NCBI GenBank assembly: GCA_963771025.1
Contig: CAVYRL010000008.1
Location: forward strand, 1 to 64,000
Direction of reading: 5' to 3'
Source of the DNA: Miltoncostaea sp963771025
GTDB lineage: Bacteria > Actinomycetota > Thermoleophilia > Miltoncostaeales > Miltoncostaeaceae
Length of the DNA: 64,000 nucleotides
Part shown: one piece after another, positions 9,106-17,788 of the stretch
Position numbering within the stretch: position 1 is the stretch's first letter
Layout of the letters: each line of letters begins with the position of its first letter
The notes under the pieces: generated by a model
Told to the model about the DNA's origin: nothing
The model's input: only the letters and a program-made list of their open reading frames with translations
The model's database searches: none
Translations under genes and position numbers: made by a program

Positions 9106-10317
9106 GTGGCGCCCAGCGCACCCCGGGAGCATGCCCGGCGCGAGGTCCGCCCGGACCCGCTGCCGGCGGGCGAGGCACTCGCCCTCGCCCGCGCGCTGGC
9201 CCCGCGCCCCGCGTCGGAGTGGGTGCCCATTGCCCGGCTCGCGGGTCGGCGGCTCGCTGCTGCCGTTGCCGCGCGCCGCGACGTACCCTCGGCCGACAGT
9301 TCGGCCATGGACGGCTGGGCGCTTCGGGCCGCTGACGCCGGCGGGCCTTTGCGCGTGCGCGGGGAGAGCGCCGCCGGCCACGCCCCGTTGCGCGCCCTCG
9401 GACCGAGCGAGGCCTGCCGGATCTCGACCGGGGCGCTCCTCCCCGCGGGTGCCGACGCCGTGCTGCGCCGGGAGGACGGTGAGGAATCCGGCGGGTTCTT
9501 GGTCGCCGCCTCGGCCCCGCGGCCGGGTGCCGACGTCCGCCCCCGCGGCGACGACTTCCGGCTCGGCCAGGAGTTGCTCGCGGCGGAGACGGTCGTCGCT
9601 GCGCATGAGGTCGCCGTCGTCGCCGCGGCCGGCCACGCTGGCGCGTTCTGCCGGCGCCGCATTCGGGTGGCCTTCGCCACCACCGGTGACGAGCTCGTCG
9701 CACCCGGCGACGCGGTGCCGCGCGGCGGCGTGATCGACTCCAACCTCATCGGCCTCGTGGCTCAAGCCGTGGCTGCCGGCGCGACCGTGTGCGCCTCGAC
9801 CCACGCGCCCGACGACCGCGCCGCAACCCTCGAGGTGCTCTCAGGCCTGCTCGATGAGGACCCCGACGTCGTGATCACCGTCGGCGGGATCTCCGTCGGC
9901 GCGCACGACAACGTGGGCCCGGCGCTCGAGCAACTCGGAGGGCGGTGGGCGGTTCGCGGCGTCGCGATGCGCCCGGGGCACCCCGTCGGCGTGGCGGTTC
10001 GCGGCCCGACGGTCATTCTCGCCCTCCCCGGCAACCCCGCGGCCGCGGCGGTCTGCTTCCACCTCCTCGGCCGGGCGCTCGTCGGCGCACCGGAGGACTG
10101 GCGACACTCCGCGCCCCTCCTGCGCCCGTTTCGAATGCACGAACGCGCGACGACCTTTCTGCGCTGCACCGAGGAGGCCCACGGGTTGGTCCCCCTCGCT
10201 CGCCAGGGTTCGGCACAGTTGAGCTCCCTCGCCCAGGCGCGTGCTCTGGCCTGGATCGAGCCCGGCGTCGGGACCGTCGCCCCGGGGACGGCCGTCCCAG
10301 TGAGCAGAATGCCATGA
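9106..10317 (+). CDS. moeA: Molybdopterin molybdenumtransferase MoeA
   Basis: MoeA inserts molybdate into adenylylated molybdopterin, the last common step of molybdenum cofactor synthesis that NarG needs. The 403-residue protein shows the expected motifs: SADSSAMDGWA (about 66-76), TGDELV (about 188-193), TVGGISVGAHD (about 258-268, usually TGGVSVGD) and ALPGNP (about 307-312). The start is a GTG two bases after the narK stop, which argues for co-transcription with the nar genes. It appears to be the only cofactor biosynthesis gene in the window, so the other mo- genes must lie elsewhere. Confidence 0.93.
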   Translation: MAPSAPREHARREVRPDPLPAGEALALARALAPRPASEWVPIARLAGRRLAAAVAARRDVPSADSSAMDGWALRAADAGGPLRVRGESAAGHAPLRALGPSEACRISTGALLPAGADAVLRREDGEESGGFLVAASAPRPGADVRPRGDDFRLGQELLAAETVVAAHEVAVVAAAGHAGAFCRRRIRVAFATTGDELVAPGDAVPRGGVIDSNLIGLVAQAVAAGATVCASTHAPDDRAATLEVLSGLLDEDPDVVITVGGISVGAHDNVGPALEQLGGRWAVRGVAMRPGHPVGVAVRGPTVILALPGNPAAAAVCFHLLGRALVGAPEDWRHSAPLLRPFRMHERATTFLRCTEEAHGLVPLARQGSAQLSSLAQARALAWIEPGVGTVAPGTAVPVSRMP

Positions 10318-10607
10318 GGGCGTCGTCCGCCCGCCGCGAACCGTGCGAGCCCCGACGCCCGCCCTGGGACGGTGAACCCGAGACCCGCCAGTTCGCCGAT
10401 GGCACGAGAGGACCGACGGGGGCGTGTGTTGGCAGCGGCGTTGACCGTACGACTCAGGACCTCCACGGGCCGGCAAATGTGCGGCGCCGGCAGGCATCGT
10501 CGCGATCACGGCACTGAGCGCCGGCCTGGGGCTCGCGGCGGGCCTCGGGGATCGATCGGGTGCGGCGGCCGGCCGGCGGAGCTGAGCCGTCGCCGTGCGG
10601 AGGGATG

Positions 10608-12308
10608 ATGGCCGGAGCCCTCGCCAAGGTGCCGTTCCTCTGGGATCCTCGCGGCATGTCCCCCCGGTCGCGTGACGACCTGCTCCGCGCCGGGGCGGAG
10701 GCGCTCCGCTCGGGCGACTGGCAGCGGGCACGCGCGTCCTACGCGGCGGCCGGCGCGCACGGCGCGAGCGCAGAGGTGCTCGACGGGCTTTCCCGCGCCG
10801 CGCACTTCGCGGGGGAGTACGACGAGGCGATGGCGCTGAAGGAGCGGGCCTTCGCCGAATACCGGCGTCGGGGGGACTCCCCGGCCGCCGCGGAGGTGGC
10901 CCGCTGGCTCGCATTCCTGCACGGCATGGTTCGCGGGAACATGGCGGTCGCGGGCGGATGGATGGCGCGGGCCGAGCGGCTCCTCGAGGGCGAGGAGGAG
11001 TCGGCGGCGCACGGCTGGGTGACGCTGGACCGGGCGCCCTTCACGAGCGATCCACACACGAGGCAGGCGATCGCGGACGAGGCGCTCGCCATCGCCCGGC
11101 GGGTCGGCGACGCGGAGCTCGAGTTCGCGGCGATCGCCCTCCACGGTCACGTCCGGGTCGTGCTCGGGCAGGTCGAGGAGGGCATGCGCCTGCTCGACGA
11201 GGCGATGGCGGCGATCGCCGGGGCCGAGGTCGTCGAGCCCGGGTCGGTTGGGGACATCTACTGCCGCCTCCTCGGGGCCTGCGAGCACGCCTGCGACGTC
11301 CGGCGGGCCGAGGAGTGGCTGGCGGCGGCGCACCGGCTGGTGGCATGGACCGATTTCGTCGGCCCCATCTGCCGGTGCCACTACGGCGGGATCCTGATCG
11401 AGGTCGGGCGGTGGGAGGACGCCGAGCGCGAGCTGCTCGGCGCCCTGGCGGCGCTGATGGGCGGCTACCGCGGCGGGCGGGCTTCGCCGCTGGTCCGGCT
11501 GGCAGACCTGCGGGTGCGTCAGGGCCGGCTGGAGGAGGCCGAGCGGCTGCTGGAGGGGATCGAGTGGGACCCCGCCGCTCGGGCGTCCCTGGCCGCGATC
11601 GCGCTGGCGCGCGGCGAGCACGCGCTCGGCGAGGAGATCGCCCACGCGTGCCTGGAGGGTCGCGGGCTCGAGCCCGGCTGCGCGCCCCTGCTCGAGTTGC
11701 TGGGGCAAGCGCAGCTCGCCCGTGGAGACCGCGCGGCGGCCAGCCGGACGGTGATGCGGCTCGAGGAGGTCGCGGCGCACTCGGGTGACGCGCGGGCCCG
11801 AGCCGGGGCGGAGCGCGCGGCCGGGGTCGTCGCCGCGGCCGAGGGGCGCGGTGAGGCCGAGGCCCGGCTCGCCCGCGCGGCCGAGCGGTTCGCGGATCTC
11901 GGCCTGCCGCTGGAGGCCGCTCGCACGCGGCTCGCCCTCGCGCACGCCCTCGCCGCGCGGAGTGCGCCCTCCGCCGTCGCAGAGGCCCGCCTCGCCCTCA
12001 CCGCCTTGGAGGGGCTCGGGGCGGCCCGCGACGCAGACGTGGCGGCGGCGCTGCTGCGCAGGCTCGGCGCCCCGGGACGGGCCGGAACGCGGGGACGGGG
12101 CACCCTCACCCGGCGCGAGCGGGAGGTTCTCGTCCTGCTCACCGACGGTCTCTCGAACGCCGAGATCGCTGCGCGCCTGGTCATCAGCCCCCGAACGGCC
12201 GAGCATCACGTGGCCCGCATCCTCGCGAAGCTCGGGGTCCGCAGCCGTGCCCAGGCGGCAGCGCATGCGGCCGCGCTGGACGCCCGCGGAGGATCGACGG
12301 ACCCGTAG
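10608..12308 (+). CDS. TPR-rich LuxR-family transcriptional regulator
   Basis: The roughly 566-residue protein has an N-terminal and central array of helical, TPR-like repeats (Ala/Glu/Arg-rich, with repeated paired-helix units) and a C-terminal LuxR helix-turn-helix (about residues 500-555; LTRREREVLVLL, then SNAEIAARL and SPRTAEHHV). No ATPase P-loop is visible, so it is not a classic MalT/LAL protein; the repeats may sense a ligand or protein partner. CGGAGGG lies just before two adjacent ATGs (10605, 10608); an ATG at 10656 would also leave the first repeat intact. It is followed about 100 bases later by a SnoaL-like gene, a possible target. Confidence 0.8.
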   Translation: MAGALAKVPFLWDPRGMSPRSRDDLLRAGAEALRSGDWQRARASYAAAGAHGASAEVLDGLSRAAHFAGEYDEAMALKERAFAEYRRRGDSPAAAEVARWLAFLHGMVRGNMAVAGGWMARAERLLEGEEESAAHGWVTLDRAPFTSDPHTRQAIADEALAIARRVGDAELEFAAIALHGHVRVVLGQVEEGMRLLDEAMAAIAGAEVVEPGSVGDIYCRLLGACEHACDVRRAEEWLAAAHRLVAWTDFVGPICRCHYGGILIEVGRWEDAERELLGALAALMGGYRGGRASPLVRLADLRVRQGRLEEAERLLEGIEWDPAARASLAAIALARGEHALGEEIAHACLEGRGLEPGCAPLLELLGQAQLARGDRAAASRTVMRLEEVAAHSGDARARAGAERAAGVVAAAEGRGEAEARLARAAERFADLGLPLEAARTRLALAHALAARSAPSAVAEARLALTALEGLGAARDADVAAALLRRLGAPGRAGTRGRGTLTRREREVLVLLTDGLSNAEIAARLVISPRTAEHHVARILAKLGVRSRAQAAAHAAALDARGGSTDP

Positions 12309-12408
12309 GCGTGTAGGCAGTCCGACCGATGCGCGGGCCCGATGCCTCGGCGACGCTGACGGTGGCCGCCCTCCCGGGGCGGAGACCACCGAGAGATGGA
12401 GGTGCGAC

Positions 12409-12828
12409 GTGAGCACAGCCGAACGCAACAAGTCCGTCGTCCGCGAGTGCCTCGCCCGCGGGAGCCGCGGCGACTACGAGGCCCTCGGCGAGCTGCTGGC
12501 CCCGGAGTTCGTGCTGCACCCGCTCGAGGTCCGCGGGCACGAGGGCTTGGTCGGGATGGTCCACGCCTTCCGCACGGCCCTCGCTGACCTGCGGGCGACG
12601 GTCGACCACCAGATCGCCGATGGCGACGACGTCGCGTCGCGGGCCACGTTCCGGGGCCGTCATGTCGGCGAGCTGATGGGCATCCCGCCGACCGGCCGCG
12701 AGGTCGAGTTCACCGCCATCGCCATCAGCCGCTGCCGCGACGGGCGGATCGTCGAGGAGTGGGAGCTCATCGACACCGCCGGCCTGATGCGTCAGATCGG
12801 CGCGCTGCCCGAGGCGGCGCCCGCATAG
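12409..12828 (+). CDS. SnoaL-like (NTF2 fold) ester cyclase family protein
   Basis: The 139-residue protein has the SnoaL/ester-cyclase layout: an N-terminal helix starting ERNKSVVREC, a segment ending in a VLHPLEVRGHEGL-like loop, then FRGRHVGELMGIPPTGREV followed by the Ile/Arg-rich strand that closes the cone. Enzymes of this superfamily include polyketide cyclases, but most genomic members are uncharacterised, so no substrate is proposed. The GTG at 12409 has GGAGG seven bases upstream and fits the family start. It lies on the same strand as the LuxR gene, about 100 bases downstream, and may share its transcript. Confidence 0.75.
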   Translation: MSTAERNKSVVRECLARGSRGDYEALGELLAPEFVLHPLEVRGHEGLVGMVHAFRTALADLRATVDHQIADGDDVASRATFRGRHVGELMGIPPTGREVEFTAIAISRCRDGRIVEEWELIDTAGLMRQIGALPEAAPA

Positions 12829-12943
12829 CCCGATGCCCGGCCGGCGCGGGCGGCTCGGTCGTGCGCGCCGGCCGCGCCGGTGGCCGCGAGAGGTCCTTCA
12901 TCCGCGAGCAGGACATCGAACCCTCGACGGAGACCCAACCCCT

Positions 12944-13384
12944 CTACCGCGAGAGCCTCGGCGAGGGCCCGTCCCCGAACCGCTCGGGCCTGGCGCCGGC
13001 ATCCAGGAGTCGCGTCCGCAGAGCGACACGGGTCCGCCCGAGGAGCTCCTCGGTGCCCGGCATCCTCACGAGGCCACCCGCCGCAAAGGTCAGCGACGCG
13101 AGCTCGAACGCGAGCTGGCCGGGGTCGGCGTCCGGGTTCAGATCCCCTGCCGTCATCGCGTCGTCCACCAATCGCCGCCACGTCTCGGACCACATCACCC
13201 GGATCTCGACCAGGCGGTCACGCACCGGCCCGGGCCTCGCATCGAACTCCGTCTGGGTGGCGACGAAGAAGCATCCGCCCGGAAAGACGCGGCGGTCCAG
13301 GTACGAGATCACCGACTCGCACAGGCCCCAGAGCCGCGGCAGCCCCCGCGGCCGAGCCAGATCGGGGCCGACGGGAGCCCTCAC
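12944..13384 (-). pseudogene. TetR-type regulator remnant lacking the DNA-binding half
   Basis: The 146-codon frame reads as the C-terminal ligand-binding half of a TetR-family regulator: ISYLDRRVFPGGCFF, then FDARPGPVRDRL and AFELASLTFAAGG are typical of that domain in actinobacteria. A full protein would be about 190-200 residues, beginning with a 45-residue helix-turn-helix. None of the three minus-strand frames upstream (13385-13497) encodes such a domain before the next gene. The residual N-terminus is Arg/Pro-rich and looks like non-coding read-through. I read it as a 5'-truncated pseudogene; a standalone sensor domain is less likely. Confidence 0.6.
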
Positions 13385-13497
13385 CGACGTGATGGCCGAA
13401 CTCGGAAGGCAGGGGCGCGGCGCACGGTCGGTGGCGGGACGTCTCGGGTCGCCGGGGGTGCCCCCTCCCCCGCCCCGGCCTCAATCAGATGCTGCGG

Positions 13498-13860
13498 TCA
13501 GCTTGCCACCCAGGTTCTCGCAGCCTCGGAATCGGCCAGCGGAAACGTCTTCACCTCGCCTGGGATCAACCAGCCAAAGGCTTTGACGGCGTCGATGTAG
13601 CTCCTGTGATCGGAGACGAGGGCGATCTTCTCGAAGTGGCTCCAGTTCTTTACGCCGACCTTGGTGTCTTCCCACATCGCACCGCCGCTGTACCCCTCGA
13701 ATTCCTCGCCGAGCACATACAGCAGGCGGACCTTGTCGTGCGAAGCCACCGCTGCGTCAACGGCAGGATCGAGCACCGACCGGTAGTCCGCTGCCTCCAC
13801 CTCACCGACCGCCTCGAAGCCGATGACGCTATCCGGGAGCCCGTCGAGGAGCCGAATCAT
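13498..13860 (-). CDS. SpoIIAA-like (STAS/SEC14 fold) protein
   Basis: The 120-residue protein matches the SpoIIAA-like family (DUF3478): a start of MIRLLDGLPDSVIGFEA, the central KVRLLYVLGEEFEGYSGGAMWEDTK-like segment, then the His-Tyr region VSDHRSYIDA and FGWLIPGEVKTFP near the end. Members are soluble, about 115-125 residues long, with unknown function; they are common single-gene units. The ATG at 13860 has GGAAGGA upstream. GC content seems slightly lower than in neighbours, with more AA and TT steps, but not enough to claim transfer. It stands alone on the minus strand next to the TetR remnant. Confidence 0.8.
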   Translation of the reverse strand: MIRLLDGLPDSVIGFEAVGEVEAADYRSVLDPAVDAAVASHDKVRLLYVLGEEFEGYSGGAMWEDTKVGVKNWSHFEKIALVSDHRSYIDAVKAFGWLIPGEVKTFPLADSEAARTWVAS

Positions 13861-14452
13861 GGTCTCATTCCTTCCCGCAGTGGGAGTGTGCAGGCGCCAA
13901 TGCTGGCACACGGGACGAGAGGGAGCGGGGGGTGGACGCCGCCCACGGTCTCCCACCGCCGCGCCCAAGGGCTATGGCGCCTGAGATTCGTCAGGTTGGT
14001 ACCACGGTGGGTGCCACGGCCGCCATGCGAGACCTGGAGCCATTGGCCTATCGGGCTCTCGCATCCTGAGGGGGGCCACGGTCCACTTCGCGAGGCGCGG
14101 AAATCACTCCTGGTCACCAGGTGGGCCCACGCATTCCCCCGCCCCGAGTCGGTGGCCGGTTGCGACGAACTCGAGCCGGACCTGGCACCCTCCTGCCGGT
14201 CTCAAACACCGCTGTGGCGCAACCCTCGTGGGCATGAGTCGAGTGGTGCACCAGCGAGCCGGCCGTCCTGAGCGTCGCCGCCCCCTCGCCTCGCCTGACG
14301 GCCCGAGCTCCGGGGCGGCCCAGGGCCGGGGCCCTCTCGGCCCCTACCAAATCTTTGACCTCTGCAGGCACATCCGTCGCGTTCCCTGGACCTCCTCTAA
14401 GCGAATGCCGCCTAGCTTCGACTGCACACCCACTCCACTTCGGAGGTAGGAC
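13861..14452. other. Long non-coding gap
   Basis: No convincing gene is seen in these 592 bases on either strand. The open frames lack ribosome sites and read as low-complexity Arg/Pro/Gly. A TTGACC at 14354-14359 could be a -35 element for the following operon but no matching -10 is obvious. Together with the adjacent TetR remnant, this may be decayed sequence. Confidence 0.5.
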
Positions 14453-14827
14453 GTGCTCCCCATCCACCGGACCGCGATCGCCGCGATCCTTGGACTCGCT
14501 GTGATCGTCGGTCTGCTCGGCCTGAGTCGAACGCTCGACCTCGGCGCCGCCACCGCGAAGACCCAGCCGACGGACACCGCAGCCCTCGCGCGGCGCTCAC
14601 ACGCCCTCGACCGGGTCCAGGCATCCCTGCGCAAGGCGCTGGCTCAGCGCCCGCCGGCCCTCCCCGCGGTGCCGACCTACTCGGCCCCCGCCGTTGCGCC
14701 GGCCGCGGCGCGCCCGGCGGTGCAGCAGGTGACCTACGTGCGACCTCCCCCCCGTGTCGTCACCGTCCACCGCGCCGGCGGAGAACACGAGGGCCACGAC
14801 AACGGCTCGGAGCGTCAGGATGACTAA
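14453..14827 (+). CDS. Small membrane-anchored protein with His/Asp-rich tail (module 1, protein A)
   Basis: I do not recognise a named family. The 124-residue protein has one N-terminal hydrophobic span (about residues 7-25), an Ala/Pro-rich middle and a short C-terminal tail rich in His, Asp, Glu and Gly (GGEHEGHDNGSERQDD). The GTG start has GGAGGT six bases upstream. It is the first gene of a plus-strand operon with another small protein, apbE and a ferric-reductase-like gene. A protein of the same design (19741-19953) opens the paralogous minus-strand operon, with tail GHDTHEED. The acidic His tail could bind a metal, but this is a guess; no FMN-binding domain is seen. Confidence 0.7.
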   Translation: MLPIHRTAIAAILGLAVIVGLLGLSRTLDLGAATAKTQPTDTAALARRSHALDRVQASLRKALAQRPPALPAVPTYSAPAVAPAAARPAVQQVTYVRPPPRVVTVHRAGGEHEGHDNGSERQDD

Positions 14828-15191
14828 GCACATCGCACGGGCATACGCCGCGGCGGGCGCCGTACTGGTGCTCTTCCTGGCCTGGGCCGTGATCGCCGCC
14901 AACCCGTGGTCCACCTCGGCCGCGGCGGTCAACCCGCGGGTCTCCGCCCTGCACGCACGCGAGTTGAAGGTGCGCCACGAGGCGGTCGTCGTCCAGCGGG
15001 TCGTGCGTCACCGGTGGGCGGTCTACCGCGTCCGGCTCGCGCGCCGCCACACCGAGATCGCCGCAGCGACGAAGGCCCACCGGCGCGAGCTGGCCTCGGC
15101 ACAGGCCGCGGCGCCGTCCGCCCCGTCCTACGGCGGGCCGTCGGTCGCCGTCGTGCACCTCCCCGCGGTCACCGTGACCCGGACCTCGTGA
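14820..15191 (+). CDS. Small membrane-anchored protein ending TRTS (module 1, protein B)
   Basis: No family is recognised. The 123-residue protein has a short cytoplasmic start, one span (about residues 9-27), a basic helical section rich in Arg, His and Ala (about 35-95), and a Pro/Ser/Val tail ending VTVTRTS. The ATG overlaps the previous gene by eight bases, and the stop overlaps the apbE start (TGATG). The paralogous protein B of the second module (19532-19741) ends ATTRTS, so the tail is shared although the rest differs. An exported substrate of the neighbouring flavin transferase is conceivable, but the usual [S/T]GA[T/S] acceptor motif is absent. Confidence 0.7.
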   Translation: MTKHIARAYAAAGAVLVLFLAWAVIAANPWSTSAAAVNPRVSALHARELKVRHEAVVVQRVVRHRWAVYRVRLARRHTEIAAATKAHRRELASAQAAAPSAPSYGGPSVAVVHLPAVTVTRTS

Positions 15192-16066
15192 TGCTGCGCC
15201 GCGAGTTCCGCGCCATGGGGACGACGGTCGAGATCCTGCTCGAGGCATCATCGGAGGAGTCCGGCGAACGGGCCCTCGACGACGCCTGCAACCGCGTCGT
15301 GGCACTCGAGGGCCGTCTCTCTCGCTTCGATCCCGGCTCGGAGCTGTCCGAGCTGAACCGGACGGGCCACCTGGTGGCCGGCGACGACCTGCTCGCCGTC
15401 GTCGCGCTGGCCGTGGAGGCGCGCGCCATGACCGGTGGGCGCTTCGACCCCACCGTGCACGACGCGATCGTGGCGGCCGGCTACGACCGCACCTTCGACG
15501 AGGTCGCCGGCGACCGTCCCGAGCCGCCGGGCGAACCGGCGCCCTGCGGGGGGAAGGTGACGATCGACGCCGCCCGGGGGGAGGTCGCGCTCGCGCCGGG
15601 GTTCCGCCTCGACCTCGGGGGCATCGCCAAGGGCTATGTCGTCAACCGGGTCGCCGAGCGCCTCGGGGAGAGCGGGCCCTGCCTGGTCAACGCGGGGGGC
15701 GACCTGCGCATCGCCGGCCCGCCGCGGGAGGACCCATGGCCCGTCGGGGTCGAGACCCCCGCCGAGCCGCTCGTCCTCGCGCTCGACTCCGGGGCGATGG
15801 CCACGTCTGGCCGCAACCGGCGGCGATGGCGGCGCGACGGCCACGAGCAGCATCACCTGATCGACCCCGCCAGCGGCCGTCCCGCCGAAAGCGACCTGCA
15901 GGCGATCACCGTGGTGGCCGAGAACGCCTGCCGGGCGGAGGTCCTCGCAAAGGCCCTCTTCCTGGGCGGCGAGCAGGGCGCCCGCGAGGAGGCCGACCGC
16001 CGCCACATCCCCGCCGTCATCGTGACCGGCGAGGGCCGGGTGCTCCTGGCCGGGGGGCTGCGGTGA
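15191..16066 (+). CDS. apbE: FAD:protein FMN transferase (ApbE), module 1
   Basis: ApbE covalently attaches FMN from FAD to Ser/Thr of target proteins, in a magnesium-dependent reaction. The 291-residue protein contains the family motifs RAMGTTVEI at the start, LNR in the SELSELNR segment, DLGGIAKGYVVN (about 141-152), NAGGDLRI (about 169-176), ATSGRNRRRW and HHLIDPASGRPA. No signal peptide precedes the domain, whereas many characterised ApbE proteins are exported lipoproteins, so it may act in the cytoplasm or by an unusual route. It is joined to its neighbours by TGATG upstream and a GTGA overlap downstream. A second apbE lies at 18579-19535. No classic FMN-binding-domain substrate is in the window. 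Confidence 0.92.
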   Translation: MLRREFRAMGTTVEILLEASSEESGERALDDACNRVVALEGRLSRFDPGSELSELNRTGHLVAGDDLLAVVALAVEARAMTGGRFDPTVHDAIVAAGYDRTFDEVAGDRPEPPGEPAPCGGKVTIDAARGEVALAPGFRLDLGGIAKGYVVNRVAERLGESGPCLVNAGGDLRIAGPPREDPWPVGVETPAEPLVLALDSGAMATSGRNRRRWRRDGHEQHHLIDPASGRPAESDLQAITVVAENACRAEVLAKALFLGGEQGAREEADRRHIPAVIVTGEGRVLLAGGLR

Positions 16067-16854
16067 AGAGCGACCCGACTCTGTGGATCCTCGCCCGCTC
16101 GACCGGTCTGGTGGCCTACCTGCTGCTGTCGTGCACCGTGCTCGCGGGCCTCACCGCCCGGGCGCGCCCGGTGCGGTCGGTGCCCCCGGCCGCCACCGTC
16201 AACCTCCACCGCTTCCTGTCATTGCTGTCGCTGATGGCGGTGGGCCTGCACGGCGCCCTGCTCGTGCTGGACGTGTCGGTTCCGATCCCGGTGGTCGCCC
16301 TCGTCGTCCCGGGCACCTCGCCCTACCGGCCCCTCTGGGTCGGGGCCGGCGTCGTCGCGGCGGAGTTGATGCTGCTCATCCACCTGTCGTTCCGCTTCCG
16401 CAAGCGGATCGGCGTGCGCAACTGGCGGCGGATGCACTACGCGACCTTCCTGGTGTTCGGCGCCGCGACCGCGCACGGCCTCATGGCCGGCAGCGACAGC
16501 GCGCGTCCGTGGGCGCTCGCGATGTACGGCGTCGCCGCGGGCGCGGTGGTGGGGCTGACCGCCTGGCGGGTGCTCGGCCCACGTCGTGCCTCCCCTCCCC
16601 CGCGCCCCGCTCAGGCCGCGGCGCCCGCGGCGGAGCCCGCCACCTCCGCCCTGAGCGAGCCGAGCTCGCCCGGGCGGTTCACCGCCAGGGCGGCGGCCAC
16701 CGCTCCCGCGCCGTTCCGGTACCGCGCCACGAAGCCGTCCCCGCGCTCCTCCACCACCGCGTCGGCGCCCGCGGGCGCGTGGCCGATCATCTGGAGCCGC
16801 CAGCCGAACTGGTCCGACCAGAAGTACGGCGGCGATGAGGGGGGCGATGCCTGA
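16063..16854 (+). CDS. Ferric-reductase-like haem b membrane protein, module 1
   Basis: This is a ferric-reductase-like transmembrane protein (YedZ/MsrQ-like fold) with about five to six spans. H49 and H63 lie on one helix and H125 and H138 on another, the pattern expected for two stacked haems b that pass electrons across the membrane. The paralogue at 17998-18582 has the same four histidines with identical 14- and 13-residue spacing. The membrane domain ends near residue 172; the remaining 90 residues are Pro/Ala/Ser-rich and are read antisense to the end of the ferredoxin reductase gene (244-base overlap), so they may be accidental read-through. The GTG start overlaps the apbE stop. Confidence 0.85.
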   Translation: MKSDPTLWILARSTGLVAYLLLSCTVLAGLTARARPVRSVPPAATVNLHRFLSLLSLMAVGLHGALLVLDVSVPIPVVALVVPGTSPYRPLWVGAGVVAAELMLLIHLSFRFRKRIGVRNWRRMHYATFLVFGAATAHGLMAGSDSARPWALAMYGVAAGAVVGLTAWRVLGPRRASPPPRPAQAAAPAAEPATSALSEPSSPGRFTARAAATAPAPFRYRATKPSPRSSTTASAPAGAWPIIWSRQPNWSDQKYGGDEGGDA

Positions 16855-17786
16855 CCCATGATCGCGCGCGCGACCGACGCGCCGCCGATCGAGGCCGCGG
16901 TCCAGTGCTCCAGCCGGCGGTGGCGTCCCAGCTCGGGGCGCCAGGGGCTGGCCAGGTCGCCGCACGCGTGAATGCCCGGCGCCACCGTCGCGCCGAGCGC
17001 GTCGGTGGGCAGGCCCCCGTCCTCGGCCGTGGCCATGACGCCGTCGAGGATCTCGGCGGCCGGTCGGGTGCCCACCGCCACCAGCAGGACGTCGCATTCC
17101 AGACGGCTGCCGTCGGCGAGCTCGACCGACTCCGCCCGGCCGCCCCGCACGGTGACCCGTGCCAGGCCCTCTCCCAGGCGCAGGTCCACGCCCATCTCAC
17201 GGTAGCGGTCGGCCAGACGCCGGCCGACCGTGGGGCCCAGCGTCGTGGCGAAGGGAACGGGGAGGGCCTCGACGATCGCGACGTCCATGCCGAGGGCCCG
17301 CGCGCTGGAGGCCACCTCGGCCCCGACGAAGCCCGAGCCGATGATGACCAGGCGGCCCCCGCGCTGGAGGTCGGCCCGCAGGGCCCGGGCGTCGTCCATC
17401 CCGCGCAGGTGATGGACGTTGTCGGCCTCGGGCACGACCCCCAGGCGGCGCGCTCGCGCGCCGGTCGCCAGCACGAGGTGCCGCCAGCGCACCGGCTCGT
17501 CGCCGACGCGGGCGGACCGCCGGCCGACGTCGAGGCCGCCCAGCGCCTCCCCGAGCCGGAGCTCGATGTCGCGCTCGCCCCAGAAGGCGGCGTCGCGCAG
17601 GGCGAGCTCGCCATGCGCCCTCGCGCCGGTGAGCATCTCCTTGGAGAGCGCAGGGCGCTCGTAGGGGGCATGGGGCTCGTCGCCGACCACGACGACGCGC
17701 CCCCCGTAACCGCCCGCCCGGAGGGTCTCCGCGCACCGGGAGCCGGCCAGGCCGGCTCCCGCGATGAGGACGTCGATCTCGGTCAT
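16611..17786 (-). CDS. FAD-dependent ferredoxin reductase (rhodocoxin/putidaredoxin reductase type)
   Basis: The 391-residue flavoprotein transfers electrons from NAD(P)H to a small ferredoxin. It has an N-terminal FAD Rossmann motif (VLIAGAGLAGSRCAE, residues 5-19), the family segment PYERPALSKEML (about 41-52), the NAD(P)H motif IIGSGFVGAEVA (about 147-158) and the C-terminal FAD motif IHACGDLA (about 275-282). ATG 17786 is preferred over the upstream in-frame extension. The ferredoxin gene ends two bases upstream, so this is the last gene of the module-2 operon. Its 3' end lies under the tail of the convergent ferric-reductase-like gene. Confidence 0.9.
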   Translation of the reverse strand: MTEIDVLIAGAGLAGSRCAETLRAGGYGGRVVVVGDEPHAPYERPALSKEMLTGARAHGELALRDAAFWGERDIELRLGEALGGLDVGRRSARVGDEPVRWRHLVLATGARARRLGVVPEADNVHHLRGMDDARALRADLQRGGRLVIIGSGFVGAEVASSARALGMDVAIVEALPVPFATTLGPTVGRRLADRYREMGVDLRLGEGLARVTVRGGRAESVELADGSRLECDVLLVAVGTRPAAEILDGVMATAEDGGLPTDALGATVAPGIHACGDLASPWRPELGRHRRLEHWTAASIGGASVARAIMGQASPPSSPPYFWSDQFGWRLQMIGHAPAGADAVVEERGDGFVARYRNGAGAVAAALAVNRPGELGSLRAEVAGSAAGAAA

Positions 17787-17788
17787 CC

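Noticed and set aside
8282..9703. Minus-strand frame of 473 codons opposite narK and moeA
   Set aside because: Low-complexity Arg/Gly/Ala sequence antisense to two well-identified genes.
13861..14452. Possible tRNA or small RNA in the long gap
   Set aside because: No cloverleaf, anticodon arm or CCA-type end could be drawn, and no clear hairpin followed by a T-run is visible.
14453..15191. Small proteins A or B as classical FMN-binding-domain proteins
   Set aside because: Both lack the [S/T]GA[T/S] acceptor motif and the roughly 90-residue FMN-binding fold.
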